A DNA stretch of 64,000 nt, taken from the NCBI RefSeq assembly GCF_020010925.1, contig NZ_JAGJBZ010000002.1:1240001-1304000 (forward strand), written 5' to 3'. Both the position numbers and the translations under genes were made by a program. This DNA is from Streptomyces griseiscabiei. GTDB taxonomy: Bacteria; Actinomycetota; Actinomycetes; Streptomycetales; Streptomycetaceae. Positions 33,832-42,358 of this stretch are shown here, piece after piece; the first letter of the stretch is position 1; every line of letters begins with the position of its first letter. Below the pieces are notes generated by a model that saw only the letters and a program-made list of their open reading frames with translations, had not been told where the DNA came from and made no database searches.

Positions 33832-34269
33832 ATGGGTGACTTGACGGGGCGAACGTCTGCAGATGAAGGGGCCGTGTTCCGTGAACGGCTGAACTGGCTG
33901 TTCGAGCACGTCCATCCGCCTCGGCGAGGGGTCTACAGCAACAAGGAGGTGGCCGCGCGGATCGCCGGTTTCGGGGGCTCGCTCTCCGACTCCTATATCT
34001 CGCTGCTGCGCACCGGGAAGCGCCTCAATCCGTCCGCGGAGAGCAAGGCGTGGCTGGCCAGGGCGTTCGGGTTCCCGCATGTCTTCTTTGACGACGACGA
34101 CGTCGCGACCGAGGCGGTCCGGCAGTTTGCTGCGGTCAAGTCGAAGCAGGCCGGTATCGAGAATGTCTTCTACCGGATGATCGGCCTGTCTGAACACGGA
34201 TTTGCCCAGGTGCTCAAGGAAGTTGACAGGGTGAGGCAACTCGAAGGGCTCCCCCCAGAGCCAGAGTGA
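33832..34269 (+). CDS. XRE-family transcriptional regulator
   Basis: A 145-residue protein with a helix-turn-helix of the XRE/Cro type (YSNKEVAARI...SDSYISLLRTGKRLNPS, about residues 33-65) and a C-terminal helical part. AGGGGAAG lies 6 bases before the ATG at 33832. It is coupled through GTGA to an ImmA/IrrE peptidase gene. In such pairs, as in ICEBs1 ImmR/ImmA, the peptidase inactivates the XRE repressor to induce a mobile element or stress response. The targets here are probably the downstream operon and the divergent plasmid module. Confidence 0.82.
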   Translation: MGDLTGRTSADEGAVFRERLNWLFEHVHPPRRGVYSNKEVAARIAGFGGSLSDSYISLLRTGKRLNPSAESKAWLARAFGFPHVFFDDDDVATEAVRQFAAVKSKQAGIENVFYRMIGLSEHGFAQVLKEVDRVRQLEGLPPEPE

Positions 34270-34829
34270 CATCCCGTCAAAAAGACTCAGAAGAACGAGA
34301 AACAGAGAGAAATATGTGGTCGTCTGCTCGCCAACAGCCCAGTCTCTTGGCGGAATTGAAACTCCCTCAGGTCGCCAGCGTCCGCGACCTCCGGCACGAA
34401 GTGACCCGCCGGACAGGACGCACGGTGCACATCGAGGCCGCGACCACTGATCCGGGACGGCGCTGCGGTGTCACGTACGTGACCCGGACCGCCTTCCACA
34501 TCTTCTTCGACCCGCAGATCAGCCGCGCCCACCAGGACCACGTCATCGGGCACGAGCTGGCCCACCTGTTTCTCGGCCACTACGAACGCGGCCCGGCGCC
34601 CGAGGCGCAGCCGCAGGACATCGCGCCGCTGCTCGACCCGGACATGGTCGAGATGATGCTCGGGCGCAGCAGCTACGAGGAGACCGAGGAACACGACGCC
34701 GAACTCCTCGCCTCCTACCTCTCCGGCCGCATCATCGAACACCGGCTGCGCACCACGTCCCCCACGGGCGACGACATACAGGAACGGATTGCGCACACCC
34801 TCCTCAGCCGCAGAGGGGACGACCGGTGA
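34266..34829 (+). CDS. ImmA/IrrE-family metallopeptidase
   Basis: A 187-residue zinc peptidase of the COG2856 type with the active site HELAHLFLGH (H96, E97, H100) and a downstream acidic segment (EEHDAELLASYLSGR) that gives the third ligand. The GTG overlaps the XRE stop; an ATG at 34314 is an alternative start that would remove 16 polar residues. It overlaps the membrane protein gene by 4 bp. The expected role is cleavage of the neighbouring XRE regulator. Confidence 0.83.
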   Translation: MTSRQKDSEERETERNMWSSARQQPSLLAELKLPQVASVRDLRHEVTRRTGRTVHIEAATTDPGRRCGVTYVTRTAFHIFFDPQISRAHQDHVIGHELAHLFLGHYERGPAPEAQPQDIAPLLDPDMVEMMLGRSSYEETEEHDAELLASYLSGRIIEHRLRTTSPTGDDIQERIAHTLLSRRGDDR

Positions 34830-36025
34830 AGGACCTCCTGCACCCGATCAGCCTGACCGTGGCACTGGTCGGCCTCGCCTTCCTGCTCAGAGACCTTCCC
34901 GCCCGGCGCAGGGACACCGCATGGGCAGCGCTGACTGCCGTCTACCTGCTCTCGGCGCTCAGCTTCCTCTTCTCGATCAGCTCCATGTGGCGCGCCATCG
35001 ACGACACCCTCGGCACCCGGAACCTCGCCGTGCCCCTGGCCCAGAGCTGCGTGGTAGCACTGCTGGCCTGCCAGCAGGTCGTCCTGAGCCACTGGGGATC
35101 ACCCGCCGACCGGGCACGGCGCATGTCCCGGTACTGGCTCGGCTCCGGCCTTACCGTTATCGGCGGGCTGTTCGTGCTCTTCTTCCTGCTGACGCCCGCC
35201 GTCCAGAGACCGACGGACTTCACCCTCTACTACGCGCACGACAACATCTACGCGACCTACCTGACCCTCTACATCAGCGCCTACACCTTCGCCGAGCTCT
35301 ACCTGACCGTGGCGTGCTGGCGCCTGGCCGGCCGCAGCCCCCGCTCCGCCGTCCGTGTCGGTCTGCGCATCGTCTCCATCGGGGCCGCGGTCACCCTCGG
35401 CTACAGCGCTGTCCGCATCGGGAACGTGATCGCCGCAGCCCTGGGAACGTCCCTGGCCGACTGGGAGGACTTCGCCTGGATCTGCGGTGACACCGGCACG
35501 ATCCTCACCCTCGTCGGCTGGCTCGTCCCCACCCTCGCGGCCCAAGTACGGCGCACCGCCTACGGGATCGGCCTGCGACGGGCCCACCGCCAGCTGCACC
35601 CGCTGTGGCTGGCCTTCCACCGGGCCGTACCTGAAATCGTCCTCACACCCAACAGCAGCACTCCAGGCAACCGCCCGCCCGCACAGGGGATCTCCTTCAA
35701 GGTCTACCGCCGCGTCGTGGAGATCCGGGACGGACAGACAGCCGTCCGCCCCTACCTCGACCACGACGTACGCAAGGCCAGCGAACAGCGGCACCGGGCT
35801 GCCGGCCTCACGGGAGACGAACTCCACGCGGCGATAACCGCCGACCAGATCCGCGCCGCTCTCACCGCGCACACCCACGGCACGCAACCGGCCCGGCTGA
35901 CCGACTTCGCCGACCAGAACATGAACTCCTCCCACCCCATCGAGGACCTCACCGTCCTGAGCGCCGTCGCCCGCCACTTCGCCCGGCACGACCACCGAGC
36001 AGTCTCCGAGGCCGTCAGCACATGA
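34826..36025 (+). CDS. MAB_1171c-type membrane protein
   Basis: A 399-residue protein with about seven hydrophobic segments in the first 230 residues (TVALVGLAFLL, AALTAVYLLSALSFLFSI, LTVIGGLFVLFFLL, TLVGWLVPTL and others) and a soluble C-terminal domain (PEIVLTPNSSTPG...FKVYRRVVEIRDGQTAVRPY). This architecture fits the MAB_1171c family of putative actinobacterial transporters, which often sit beside XRE and ImmA genes. The ATG overlaps the peptidase stop and the stop overlaps the amidase ATG. The transported compound is unknown. Confidence 0.75.
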   Translation: MKDLLHPISLTVALVGLAFLLRDLPARRRDTAWAALTAVYLLSALSFLFSISSMWRAIDDTLGTRNLAVPLAQSCVVALLACQQVVLSHWGSPADRARRMSRYWLGSGLTVIGGLFVLFFLLTPAVQRPTDFTLYYAHDNIYATYLTLYISAYTFAELYLTVACWRLAGRSPRSAVRVGLRIVSIGAAVTLGYSAVRIGNVIAAALGTSLADWEDFAWICGDTGTILTLVGWLVPTLAAQVRRTAYGIGLRRAHRQLHPLWLAFHRAVPEIVLTPNSSTPGNRPPAQGISFKVYRRVVEIRDGQTAVRPYLDHDVRKASEQRHRAAGLTGDELHAAITADQIRAALTAHTHGTQPARLTDFADQNMNSSHPIEDLTVLSAVARHFARHDHRAVSEAVST

Positions 36026-37443
36026 GCACCGACTACCCTGATCTCCCGGCCCACGCCCAGCTCGACGCGCTACGACAGGGCGCCGTCTCCAGCCGGACCC
36101 TGCTAGATCTCCACCTTGAACGAATCCAGGCCAGCACCCTCAACGCGGTCGTCACCCTCGACATCGAAGCCGCCCAGCGGGCCGCCGACGCCTCCGACGC
36201 ACGCCGGGCCCGCGGCGAGTCCGTCGGCGTGCTCGACGGACTGCCACTCACGGTCAAGGACTCCTTCGAAACCGCCGGCCTGCGCACCACCTGCGGAGCC
36301 GCAGACCTCCGCGACCACATCCCCGAGCGAGACGCCGACGCCGTCGCACGGCTCCGCCACGCCGGCGCCGTGATCATGGGAAAGACCAACGTTCCCGCCT
36401 ACTGCCAGGACCTCCACACCGACAACACCCTCTTCGGCGCCACCCGCAACCCCCACGACCGCACCCGCACCCCGGGCGGTTCCTCCGGCGGGTCCGCAGT
36501 AGCCGTCGCCGCCGGGCTGACCCCCCTCGAACTCGGCAGCGACCTCGCCGGATCTCTCCGCCTGCCCGCCCACTACTGCGGCGTGTACGCCCTGCGCCCC
36601 ACCCAGGGCCTCATTCCCGCCCGAGGACACATCCCACGGCCACCGGGATGGCTCACCAGCAGTGACATGATTACCCCGGGCCCTCTGGCCCGCCACCCCC
36701 GAGACCTCGACCTGCTGCTCAGCGCGCTGACCACCCCGGCACCAGCCGAGAGCACGCCGTGGCGCATGGATCTCCCGACGGCCGGCCCGAGTGTGGAAAA
36801 GCTGCGCGTTGCGATCTGGGCCGAGGACCTGAACTGCCCCGTCGACCAGGAAACCGCCCAGGCCCTCAACACCCTTGAGGAAGCACTGACCGCAACCGGA
36901 GCCCAGGTCCGCCACACCCCCGGACCTGTTCGCTTCGCCGACTCCACCCAACTGTTCGAACAGCTCCTGCACGCCACCGCCACGGCCACCGCCAGCGACC
37001 AAGCCGCTGACGCTGAACTCACTGCCGCGCGACGAGTGCACGACGACGACTCCAGCCCCCGCGCGACCTTCCTCCGCCACCGGACCCAGACCCACCGCTC
37101 CTGGCTGCGCGCGAACGAAGAACGTGCCCGGCTCCGATCCGATTGGCAGCGGTTCTTCACGGAACACGACATCCTCGTCACACCAGCCGCACCGACCGCC
37201 GCCATCCCGGCAGGCAGTCGCGCCCTCACAGTCGACGGCCAGGAGCGGAACTTCTTCGACCAGACCGGCTGGGCCAACCTCACCAGCCACATCGGCCTGC
37301 CCAGTCTTGTCGTACCAGTGACCACGACCGCCCAGGGACTGCCCATCGGCGTCCAGGTCATCAGCTGGCCGTACGCAGACCGCGTTCTGCTCGATGTAGC
37401 GGAGCGGCTCGCGACGCTGCTTCGTACGGCTCAGGGGTTGTAG
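36022..37443 (+). CDS. Amidase signature family enzyme
   Basis: A 473-residue amidase. The Ser-cisSer-Lys triad is visible as K79 (LPLTVKDSF), S155 in GGSSGGSA and S178 in SDLAGSLRLPA. In most members the last motif is GSDxGGSxRxPA, so Ala177 replaces a Gly next to the nucleophile region. It hydrolyses a carboxamide; the substrate is unknown. It is coupled by ATGA to the membrane protein and is the last gene of the XRE-ImmA operon. The 3' end overlaps the convergent gene at 37431 by 13 bp. Confidence 0.85.
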   Translation: MSTDYPDLPAHAQLDALRQGAVSSRTLLDLHLERIQASTLNAVVTLDIEAAQRAADASDARRARGESVGVLDGLPLTVKDSFETAGLRTTCGAADLRDHIPERDADAVARLRHAGAVIMGKTNVPAYCQDLHTDNTLFGATRNPHDRTRTPGGSSGGSAVAVAAGLTPLELGSDLAGSLRLPAHYCGVYALRPTQGLIPARGHIPRPPGWLTSSDMITPGPLARHPRDLDLLLSALTTPAPAESTPWRMDLPTAGPSVEKLRVAIWAEDLNCPVDQETAQALNTLEEALTATGAQVRHTPGPVRFADSTQLFEQLLHATATATASDQAADAELTAARRVHDDDSSPRATFLRHRTQTHRSWLRANEERARLRSDWQRFFTEHDILVTPAAPTAAIPAGSRALTVDGQERNFFDQTGWANLTSHIGLPSLVVPVTTTAQGLPIGVQVISWPYADRVLLDVAERLATLLRTAQGL

Positions 37444-38501
37444 TTTGATTCCTCCCCCGCGTACCACGCCGGATCGATGCGTTCGGAGTCCTGGTGGTCA
37501 TAACCGAGATCGACCAGGCGGAACAGAGCCCTACGGGTCTGGTAGGTGTCGTACGAGAGCCATGTGTGCTGACGTCGGATGTGGAAGGAGGCGACGTGGA
37601 GGGCGCCGGTGCACCAGCGGTCCCACTCCTCGGCTGTGCAGTTCTCCAGCCGTGAGACATCGGTCAGTCGCAGCCGCCCGCCCCGGATCTTGGCTCCGGC
37701 GGGACGAAGGGATCGCAACAGTTCCCGCTCGTTGACGCTCTGGGACGGGTTCTCGCCCCGCCCGAGCAGGTCCAGGACGTCCGGCAGGGGCACGTTCTCG
37801 ATCGGGTGGACTCGGCTGCGCCAGGCGGCCTCATGCAGAGCCAGTCCCAATGCCACGCTGATCATGTGGGCGTCGAGGGCGGACTCGTTACGTGGGCTGA
37901 ACACGGCGTCGAAGAGCAAGCCTTCATGCATCAGCGCCCGCACCAACAGATTGCGGGACCAGGCCATCGCCATGTCGAACGGCGCCAGCGAGCTCATCGT
38001 GTGCCCGATCGACCAGGCGACCTGTTCCCCGGCCTCGTCGCCAGTATTGGCGGAGTGCTCGACGATACTGCGGTCCTCGTCCAGCGAAAGCGGGGTGATC
38101 GGGCCCAACTGCCCCACGCGCAGGGGATCGAGATCCAGGGGGCCGTTCGGGCTGTGGTGCATCACGAAGAGCTTGCGCACGAGGCCCGCGTCGATCTGCG
38201 CAGCACCGAAGGCGCGCCCGTTGGGGCACACGAGGTAGGCGAGCTGATCCCGTGCGGCCAGTGTCAGCCCGGTGGTCGCCAGACACTCGGGACAGGCGAG
38301 GGTGGCCGTGAAGGTTTTGAGCACGGCCGGATCCTGGTCCTCTACGAGGATCTCTCCAGGGACCTCAAGAGCGACCCGACCTGCACCGGACAGGTCCTGC
38401 TCCCTGGTGACTCCGTTTCGTACCACCTGAAACCGCACCCCATTCGCTGTGCCGCACGCTCGCCCGAGCGGCCGTGTCAGGATAAAACAGTTCCATTTCA
38501 C
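37431..38501 (-). CDS. Hypothetical protein
   Basis: A 356-residue soluble protein, acidic in the middle, with CPECLATTG and VCPNG as possible metal ligands (about residues 70-95). The C-terminal half is helical (LDAHMISVALGLALHEAAWR; NCTAEEWDRWCTGALHVASF). The GTG at 38501 gives MKWNCFILTRPLG; longer frames upstream look non-coding. It converges on the amidase gene with overlap, with no terminator between them. The family is not recognised. Confidence 0.6.
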   Translation of the reverse strand: MKWNCFILTRPLGRACGTANGVRFQVVRNGVTREQDLSGAGRVALEVPGEILVEDQDPAVLKTFTATLACPECLATTGLTLAARDQLAYLVCPNGRAFGAAQIDAGLVRKLFVMHHSPNGPLDLDPLRVGQLGPITPLSLDEDRSIVEHSANTGDEAGEQVAWSIGHTMSSLAPFDMAMAWSRNLLVRALMHEGLLFDAVFSPRNESALDAHMISVALGLALHEAAWRSRVHPIENVPLPDVLDLLGRGENPSQSVNERELLRSLRPAGAKIRGGRLRLTDVSRLENCTAEEWDRWCTGALHVASFHIRRQHTWLSYDTYQTRRALFRLVDLGYDHQDSERIDPAWYAGEESNYNP

Positions 38502-38691
38502 CAGAGTTGATCTCACCCGGGCCTTCGTTTCGTCAGACCCGGCTGATTCGGCACTCGTGCCTCGGGATTGGCCAGTCTGCCGGCCAGCCTGGACGTGCGA
38601 CCAGTCACTTCGGCCAGGGCATCGGGGTGAAGCCAGCGGCACGAGCCGGGTAGCGCGCCGTCAGGCAGTCATACACGCGGAGGGGTGGGAC

Positions 38692-39180
38692 GTGGAGAGC
38701 TTTTTCTCCCGGAAACGCACAGGAGCGGACGGCCCGCGCCTGCCCTTCGTCGCGGTGCCCGACGGTCCGGAGTACGTGGCCTTCACCCAGGCCCACCACG
38801 GTCTGCCGACCGAGCACGGCCGACAGGTCGGGACCGTGCAGGGCGTCCACTACCAGCTCGGCGAGGAGGAGGCGGATCACACGGTGTGGGCCGCCAGAAA
38901 GACGGCGCAGCACGCGGCGCCCGCAACCGCCACGATGGGCCCGGTGCGGCCGGGCCCGAGCACCGTGACCGTCGTCATCAACGCCCTTGTACCTGACGTG
39001 GTTTCGGCGGCGCCTGGGCTGCAGCCGCGCCAGGCACTGCGCGTCGGAACCGATCCCGGCTACGTACGCGGCGCGAATGTGGTGATGCAGCTCGCCCTTG
39101 CCCGCCCGGAGCTACAGCTCCGCACCACGCTGACGGACACGATCGAAGCGAGCCGCGCCACTCTAGGGGCTTCCCGGTGA
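38692..39180 (+). CDS. Hypothetical protein
   Basis: A 162-residue protein starting MESFFSRKRTGADGPRLPFV, with GTG at 38692 preceded by GGAGGGG at a 6-base spacing. It appears soluble with mixed alpha/beta content. Its stop overlaps the GTG of a membrane protein gene (GTGA), so the two probably act together. No domain is recognised. Confidence 0.6.
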   Translation: MESFFSRKRTGADGPRLPFVAVPDGPEYVAFTQAHHGLPTEHGRQVGTVQGVHYQLGEEEADHTVWAARKTAQHAAPATATMGPVRPGPSTVTVVINALVPDVVSAAPGLQPRQALRVGTDPGYVRGANVVMQLALARPELQLRTTLTDTIEASRATLGASR

Positions 39181-39638
39181 TCGCGGTCTGGGCTCTGCTC
39201 GGGGTCATCGCTGCCCTGTTCATCGCGGCGGTCGTCCGCGGAGCTGCACGTGCAGCCCAAGTTTCCATTCGGCAGGACCTGGTGTCGCTGGGCGACGTGC
39301 AGCAGCTCGCCGGCGCACTGGCGCAGATGACGACCGTTGCCTATGCCTTCGCGGCGCCTCTGCTGAAGGAGCGGCAGTCTTGGATCGGCTGGCTATGGTG
39401 GCGTACTCGGGTCGGACCGGACGGCAAGCCCGAGCGGGACATGGGCTGGGCCCTGACGTACCAGCGGGCGCGGAAAGCTGCCGGGGTACCTCTCGACTGG
39501 CGACTGTTCAGCGGCAGTGAAGTCGTTGTCGTCCCCAGGGACGCGCGGCTGCAGAATCTACGGCACGACGAGGAGCACGAACGCGGTGACCGCGAAGGCG
39601 GCCATGGTGTAGATCATGAACGCGAAGCTTGTCACTGA
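39177..39638 (+). CDS. Membrane-anchored hypothetical protein
   Basis: A 153-residue protein with one N-terminal membrane helix (VWALLGVIAALFIAAVV) and a cytosolic part. The last 35 residues (ARLQNLRHDEEHERGDREGG...) are encoded antisense to a likely membrane-peptide gene and look unnatural, so the true end may have been lost or changed. It is coupled to the gene at 38692. Confidence 0.5.
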   Translation: MIAVWALLGVIAALFIAAVVRGAARAAQVSIRQDLVSLGDVQQLAGALAQMTTVAYAFAAPLLKERQSWIGWLWWRTRVGPDGKPERDMGWALTYQRARKAAGVPLDWRLFSGSEVVVVPRDARLQNLRHDEEHERGDREGGHGVDHEREACH

Positions 39639-39662
39639 GCATGCCAGGAACGGCACGATCAC
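39558..39662 (-). CDS. 34-residue membrane peptide
   Basis: GTG at 39662 overlaps the stop of an upstream truncated gene (GTGA). The product, MIVPFLACSVTSFAFMIYTM plus 14 further hydrophobic residues ending LLVVP, is a single membrane-spanning peptide. Coding is supported by the coupling and composition. It survives 95 bp from the IS5-type element. Confidence 0.45.
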   Translation of the reverse strand: MIVPFLACSVTSFAFMIYTMAAFAVTAFVLLVVP

Positions 39663-39756
39663 CGGGCCTCGTCCAGGGGCAGCCGGTGCCCGGTCGTCAT
39701 CTGCACGAACTGCTGGTGCGTCTCGTGGGTCTGGATCCGCTCGCCGGCCGGAGGCG
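39659..39756 (-). pseudogene. C-terminal gene remnant cut by the IS5-type element
   Basis: Immediately left of the CTAG at the element edge, the minus strand reads PPAGERIQTHETHQQFVQ and on to LPLDEAR followed by TGA, coupled to the membrane-peptide gene. No matching N-terminal part was recognised beyond the element at 42187 onward, so the insertion was accompanied by loss or rearrangement. Confidence 0.45.
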
Positions 39757-39805
39757 CTAGGGCGTGTATCGAAAGTGGATCTTGGGCTGTGAATGATCAC
39801 AGTTC

Positions 39806-40681
39806 ATGGGTCGGGGTGATCTCACGGACGAGCAGTGGGCGGTGTTGGAGCCGTTGCTACCGAAGGGTACGAGGGCGGGGCGGCCGCCCGTCTGGTCCCG
39901 GCGGCAGTTGATCGACGGCATACGCTTCCGAGTTCGGACCGGGGTTCCGTGGCGGGACGTCCCCGTCAAGTACGGACCGTGGGGCCGGGTCTACGACCTT
40001 TTCCGCAGGTGGCAGCGGAACGGAACCTGGCAGCAGATCCTTACCCGGCTCCAGTCCCTGGCCGACGCGCAGGGTGCGATCACGTGGGACCTGAGTGTCG
40101 ACTCCACGGTCTGTCGCACCCACCAGCACGCGGCCGGAGCCCGAAGGCAGAGTGGCCTGCAGAAGGAACCGCCGGGCGGTGTCTTCACCGAGCCCGGAGA
40201 CCACGGACTGGGACGCTCACGCGGCGGGTTCACCACCAAGCTGCACCTCGCCGTCGAACAGGGCCAAAAGCCCATGTCGATCGTGATCACGGCCGGGCAA
40301 CGCGGGGACTCGCCGCAGTTCGAACCCGTACTGGAGAAAGCCCGCGTGCCCCGCATAGGGCCGGGCCGGCCACGTGTCCGTCCCCGTCGGGTCCGCGCCG
40401 ACAAGGCGTACGCCTCCCGCAACAACCGCGCTTACCTGCGGCGCCGCGGAATCCGCTGCACCATCCCCGACAAGGCCGACCAGGCACGCAATCGCCAGAA
40501 GCTCGGCTCCCGCGGCGGCCGACCACCACGTTTCGACCCGGCCGACTACCGCAAGCGCCACGCGGTCGAGTGCGGGATCAACCGCCTCAAGCGGCACCGC
40601 GCCGTCGCCACGCGCTACGACAAGTTGGCGGTCCGCTACGAGGCGACCGTCCTGATCGCTGCTATCAACCAGTGGCTGTGA
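39806..40681 (+). CDS. tnp: IS5 family transposase
   Basis: A 291-residue single-frame transposase. The N-terminal DUF4096-like domain reads [20 protein letters not shown]...[17 protein letters not shown]. The DDE core has D in [19 protein letters not shown] in [11 protein letters not shown] and E in [23 protein letters not shown]. Many relatives use a programmed frameshift; this copy does not need one. It starts 45 bp inside the left inverted repeat and looks intact. Confidence 0.92.
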   Translation: MGRGDLTDEQWAVLEPLLPKGTRAGRPPVWSRRQLIDGIRFRVRTGVPWRDVPVKYGPWGRVYDLFRRWQRNGTWQQILTRLQSLADAQGAITWDLSVDSTVCRTHQHAAGARRQSGLQKEPPGGVFTEPGDHGLGRSRGGFTTKLHLAVEQGQKPMSIVITAGQRGDSPQFEPVLEKARVPRIGPGRPRVRPRRVRADKAYASRNNRAYLRRRGIRCTIPDKADQARNRQKLGSRGGRPPRFDPADYRKRHAVECGINRLKRHRAVATRYDKLAVRYEATVLIAAINQWL

Positions 40682-40826
40682 TCGGCACCGTCGCACGATG
40701 GCCTCGAAGCAGGGCTGCGTGACCTGAAGGCGGCCGCGGAAGCCGGTACCCAGGACCGCCGGAACCGACAGACCGGCGACACCCCGCCGAACGGGCTGCT
40801 CATCCGGGGGGTTGTAGCGTGACCGG

Positions 40827-42158
40827 ATGAGGAGCGACGTATATCGGGACGTGGGCGAGGCCGCCTGGTCGTGGGTGCTGGACCACGTGCGCGAGGCCGA
40901 GGGCCCATGGCTCGTGCAGGCGGTGGTGGAGGGCGGTCCGGAAACCGTGTCGCCGCCACAGGACCGCGATTCGCTGTACGCGGGGATCGCCGGCTTGGCC
41001 CCGGTGCTGGCCGAGATCGCGCAGTACCGGGAGCTGAGCGCACGAGAAGCGGCACTGGCGACCGGCATCGTGACCAGGCTGTCGGCACAGGCCGGGCAGC
41101 GAACGGAACCCTCGCTGTACGACGGCCTCGCAGGCGACGCGACGGCGCTCAGACTGCTCGCCCCGGGCGAGGAAGCGGTGGCACTGCGGCGGCTGGCCGC
41201 CCTGGCGACCGGCGACGGATGGGAGACCACCCTCGATTTCGAACCGGGCTCGAACGCGCCTCTCACCGACGTCATCATGGGGACCGCGGGCGTCGTGATG
41301 ACGGCGGTCTGGGCGAAGAGTGAGTTCGCACAGGCGATCGCGACGACGGGAGGCGAGGCACTGCTGCGGGCGGCGGACCGTACGGATGCGGGCCTCGACT
41401 GGGGCATGACGCCGGGGAGGCCGTCGAGGGCACCGAACTACTCGCACGGAACCGCCGGCATCGCGGCCGCACTGGCGGTCGCGGGCACCGCCCTGGACCG
41501 TCAGGACTTCATCGAGGCCGCGGTGGAAGGCGCCCGGCACGTCCTCTCGGTGGGGTCCTTGGAGGACGCCGGTTTCATCGTCCCGCACACGATCCCGCCG
41601 TCGAAACGGGAGGTGGAACCGGTGACGTACACGTGGTGCCACGGCCCGGCGGGTACCTCGCACCTGTTCACCGCACTGGCGCACGCAGGGGTCGCCGAGG
41701 TGGCGGGCCATGACGTCGACGAACTGCGGCACCGCTGTATGACCTCGATCCTCACCTCGGGCCTGCCGCAACGTCTCCGTCCCGGCTTCTGGGACAACGA
41801 CGGCCGCTGCTGCGGAACGGCAGGCGTCGGAGACGTCCTGCTGGACGCTGCCCAGGACTGCCGGGCGCCGGAGCGCAGGCAGACCCTGCTGCGGGCCGCG
41901 CACCGGATGGGCGATGCGCTGGTCGACCGAGTCATCAGGGATGATGCGGGCGCCCGTTGGCGCTTTCTGGAACACCGCGAGGACCCGCCGCTGCTGCCGC
42001 CCCAGACGACGTGGATGCAGGGCGCGGCAGGCATCGCGGCCTACCTTCTGCGCCTCGCCCGGTACGGCGAGAGCGGCCCCGACGCCCCGGTCGTGGACCG
42101 CCCGGAACAGTGGTGGGCCGTGCCGGCGCACCTGCGGAGTACTCGCACGGACTCATGA
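40827..42158 (+). CDS. LanC-like lanthionine cyclase-family protein
   Basis: A 443-residue LanC-like protein. Seven double-glycine motifs spaced 45-60 residues apart (GIAG, GLAG, GTAG, GTAG, GPAG, GTAG, GAAG) mark an alpha/alpha barrel. Putative zinc ligands are C271 in TWCHGPAG and C328/C329 in GRCCGTAG; the usual Cys-His pair is Cys-Cys here, as in the CCG subgroup of LanM cyclases. H207 in NYSHGTAG fits the conserved catalytic His. No precursor peptide or dehydratase gene is nearby, so it may act in trans or be a LanC-like protein of another function. Its gene lies inside the inverted repeats of the IS5-type element. Confidence 0.85.
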   Translation: MRSDVYRDVGEAAWSWVLDHVREAEGPWLVQAVVEGGPETVSPPQDRDSLYAGIAGLAPVLAEIAQYRELSAREAALATGIVTRLSAQAGQRTEPSLYDGLAGDATALRLLAPGEEAVALRRLAALATGDGWETTLDFEPGSNAPLTDVIMGTAGVVMTAVWAKSEFAQAIATTGGEALLRAADRTDAGLDWGMTPGRPSRAPNYSHGTAGIAAALAVAGTALDRQDFIEAAVEGARHVLSVGSLEDAGFIVPHTIPPSKREVEPVTYTWCHGPAGTSHLFTALAHAGVAEVAGHDVDELRHRCMTSILTSGLPQRLRPGFWDNDGRCCGTAGVGDVLLDAAQDCRAPERRQTLLRAAHRMGDALVDRVIRDDAGARWRFLEHREDPPLLPPQTTWMQGAAGIAAYLLRLARYGESGPDAPVVDRPEQWWAVPAHLRSTRTDS

Positions 42159-42358
42159 GCGGATTCACTTCCGATACACGGCCTAGGGGCCACCGCCCCA
42201 GCGAGGGCGTACGGTCTGGGGATCCGGGCGCGCCCAGGGTCGTTATTGGGAGGCTCGATGTCAGTGCCTCGTGTTTTGATCGCGTCAGTTCGGCGTGGAC
42301 ACGCCAGCTGGAGGTGTCCGCGCCGGTTCTGACCATGCGTCGAACACGGGGATAGAAG

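Larger units (their letters stand above)
39761..42182. mobile_element. IS5-type element carrying a LanC-like passenger gene
   Basis: The left end GGCGTGTATCGAAAGTGGAT and the inverted right end GCCGTGTATCGGAAGTGAAT match in 17 of 20 bases. CTAG lies directly outside both ends (39757-39760 and 42183-42186), fitting the 4-bp YTAR duplication of the IS5 group. The 2.4-kb segment holds a full IS5 transposase and a 443-residue LanC-like gene in the same direction. A normal element of this type ends just after the transposase gene, but I found no inverted repeat near 40690. Confidence 0.7.

Noticed and set aside
40827..42158. LanC-like gene as part of a lanthipeptide cluster
   Set aside because: No precursor, LanB/LanM-type dehydratase or transporter lies beside it; neighbours are an IS transposase and a DNase gene.
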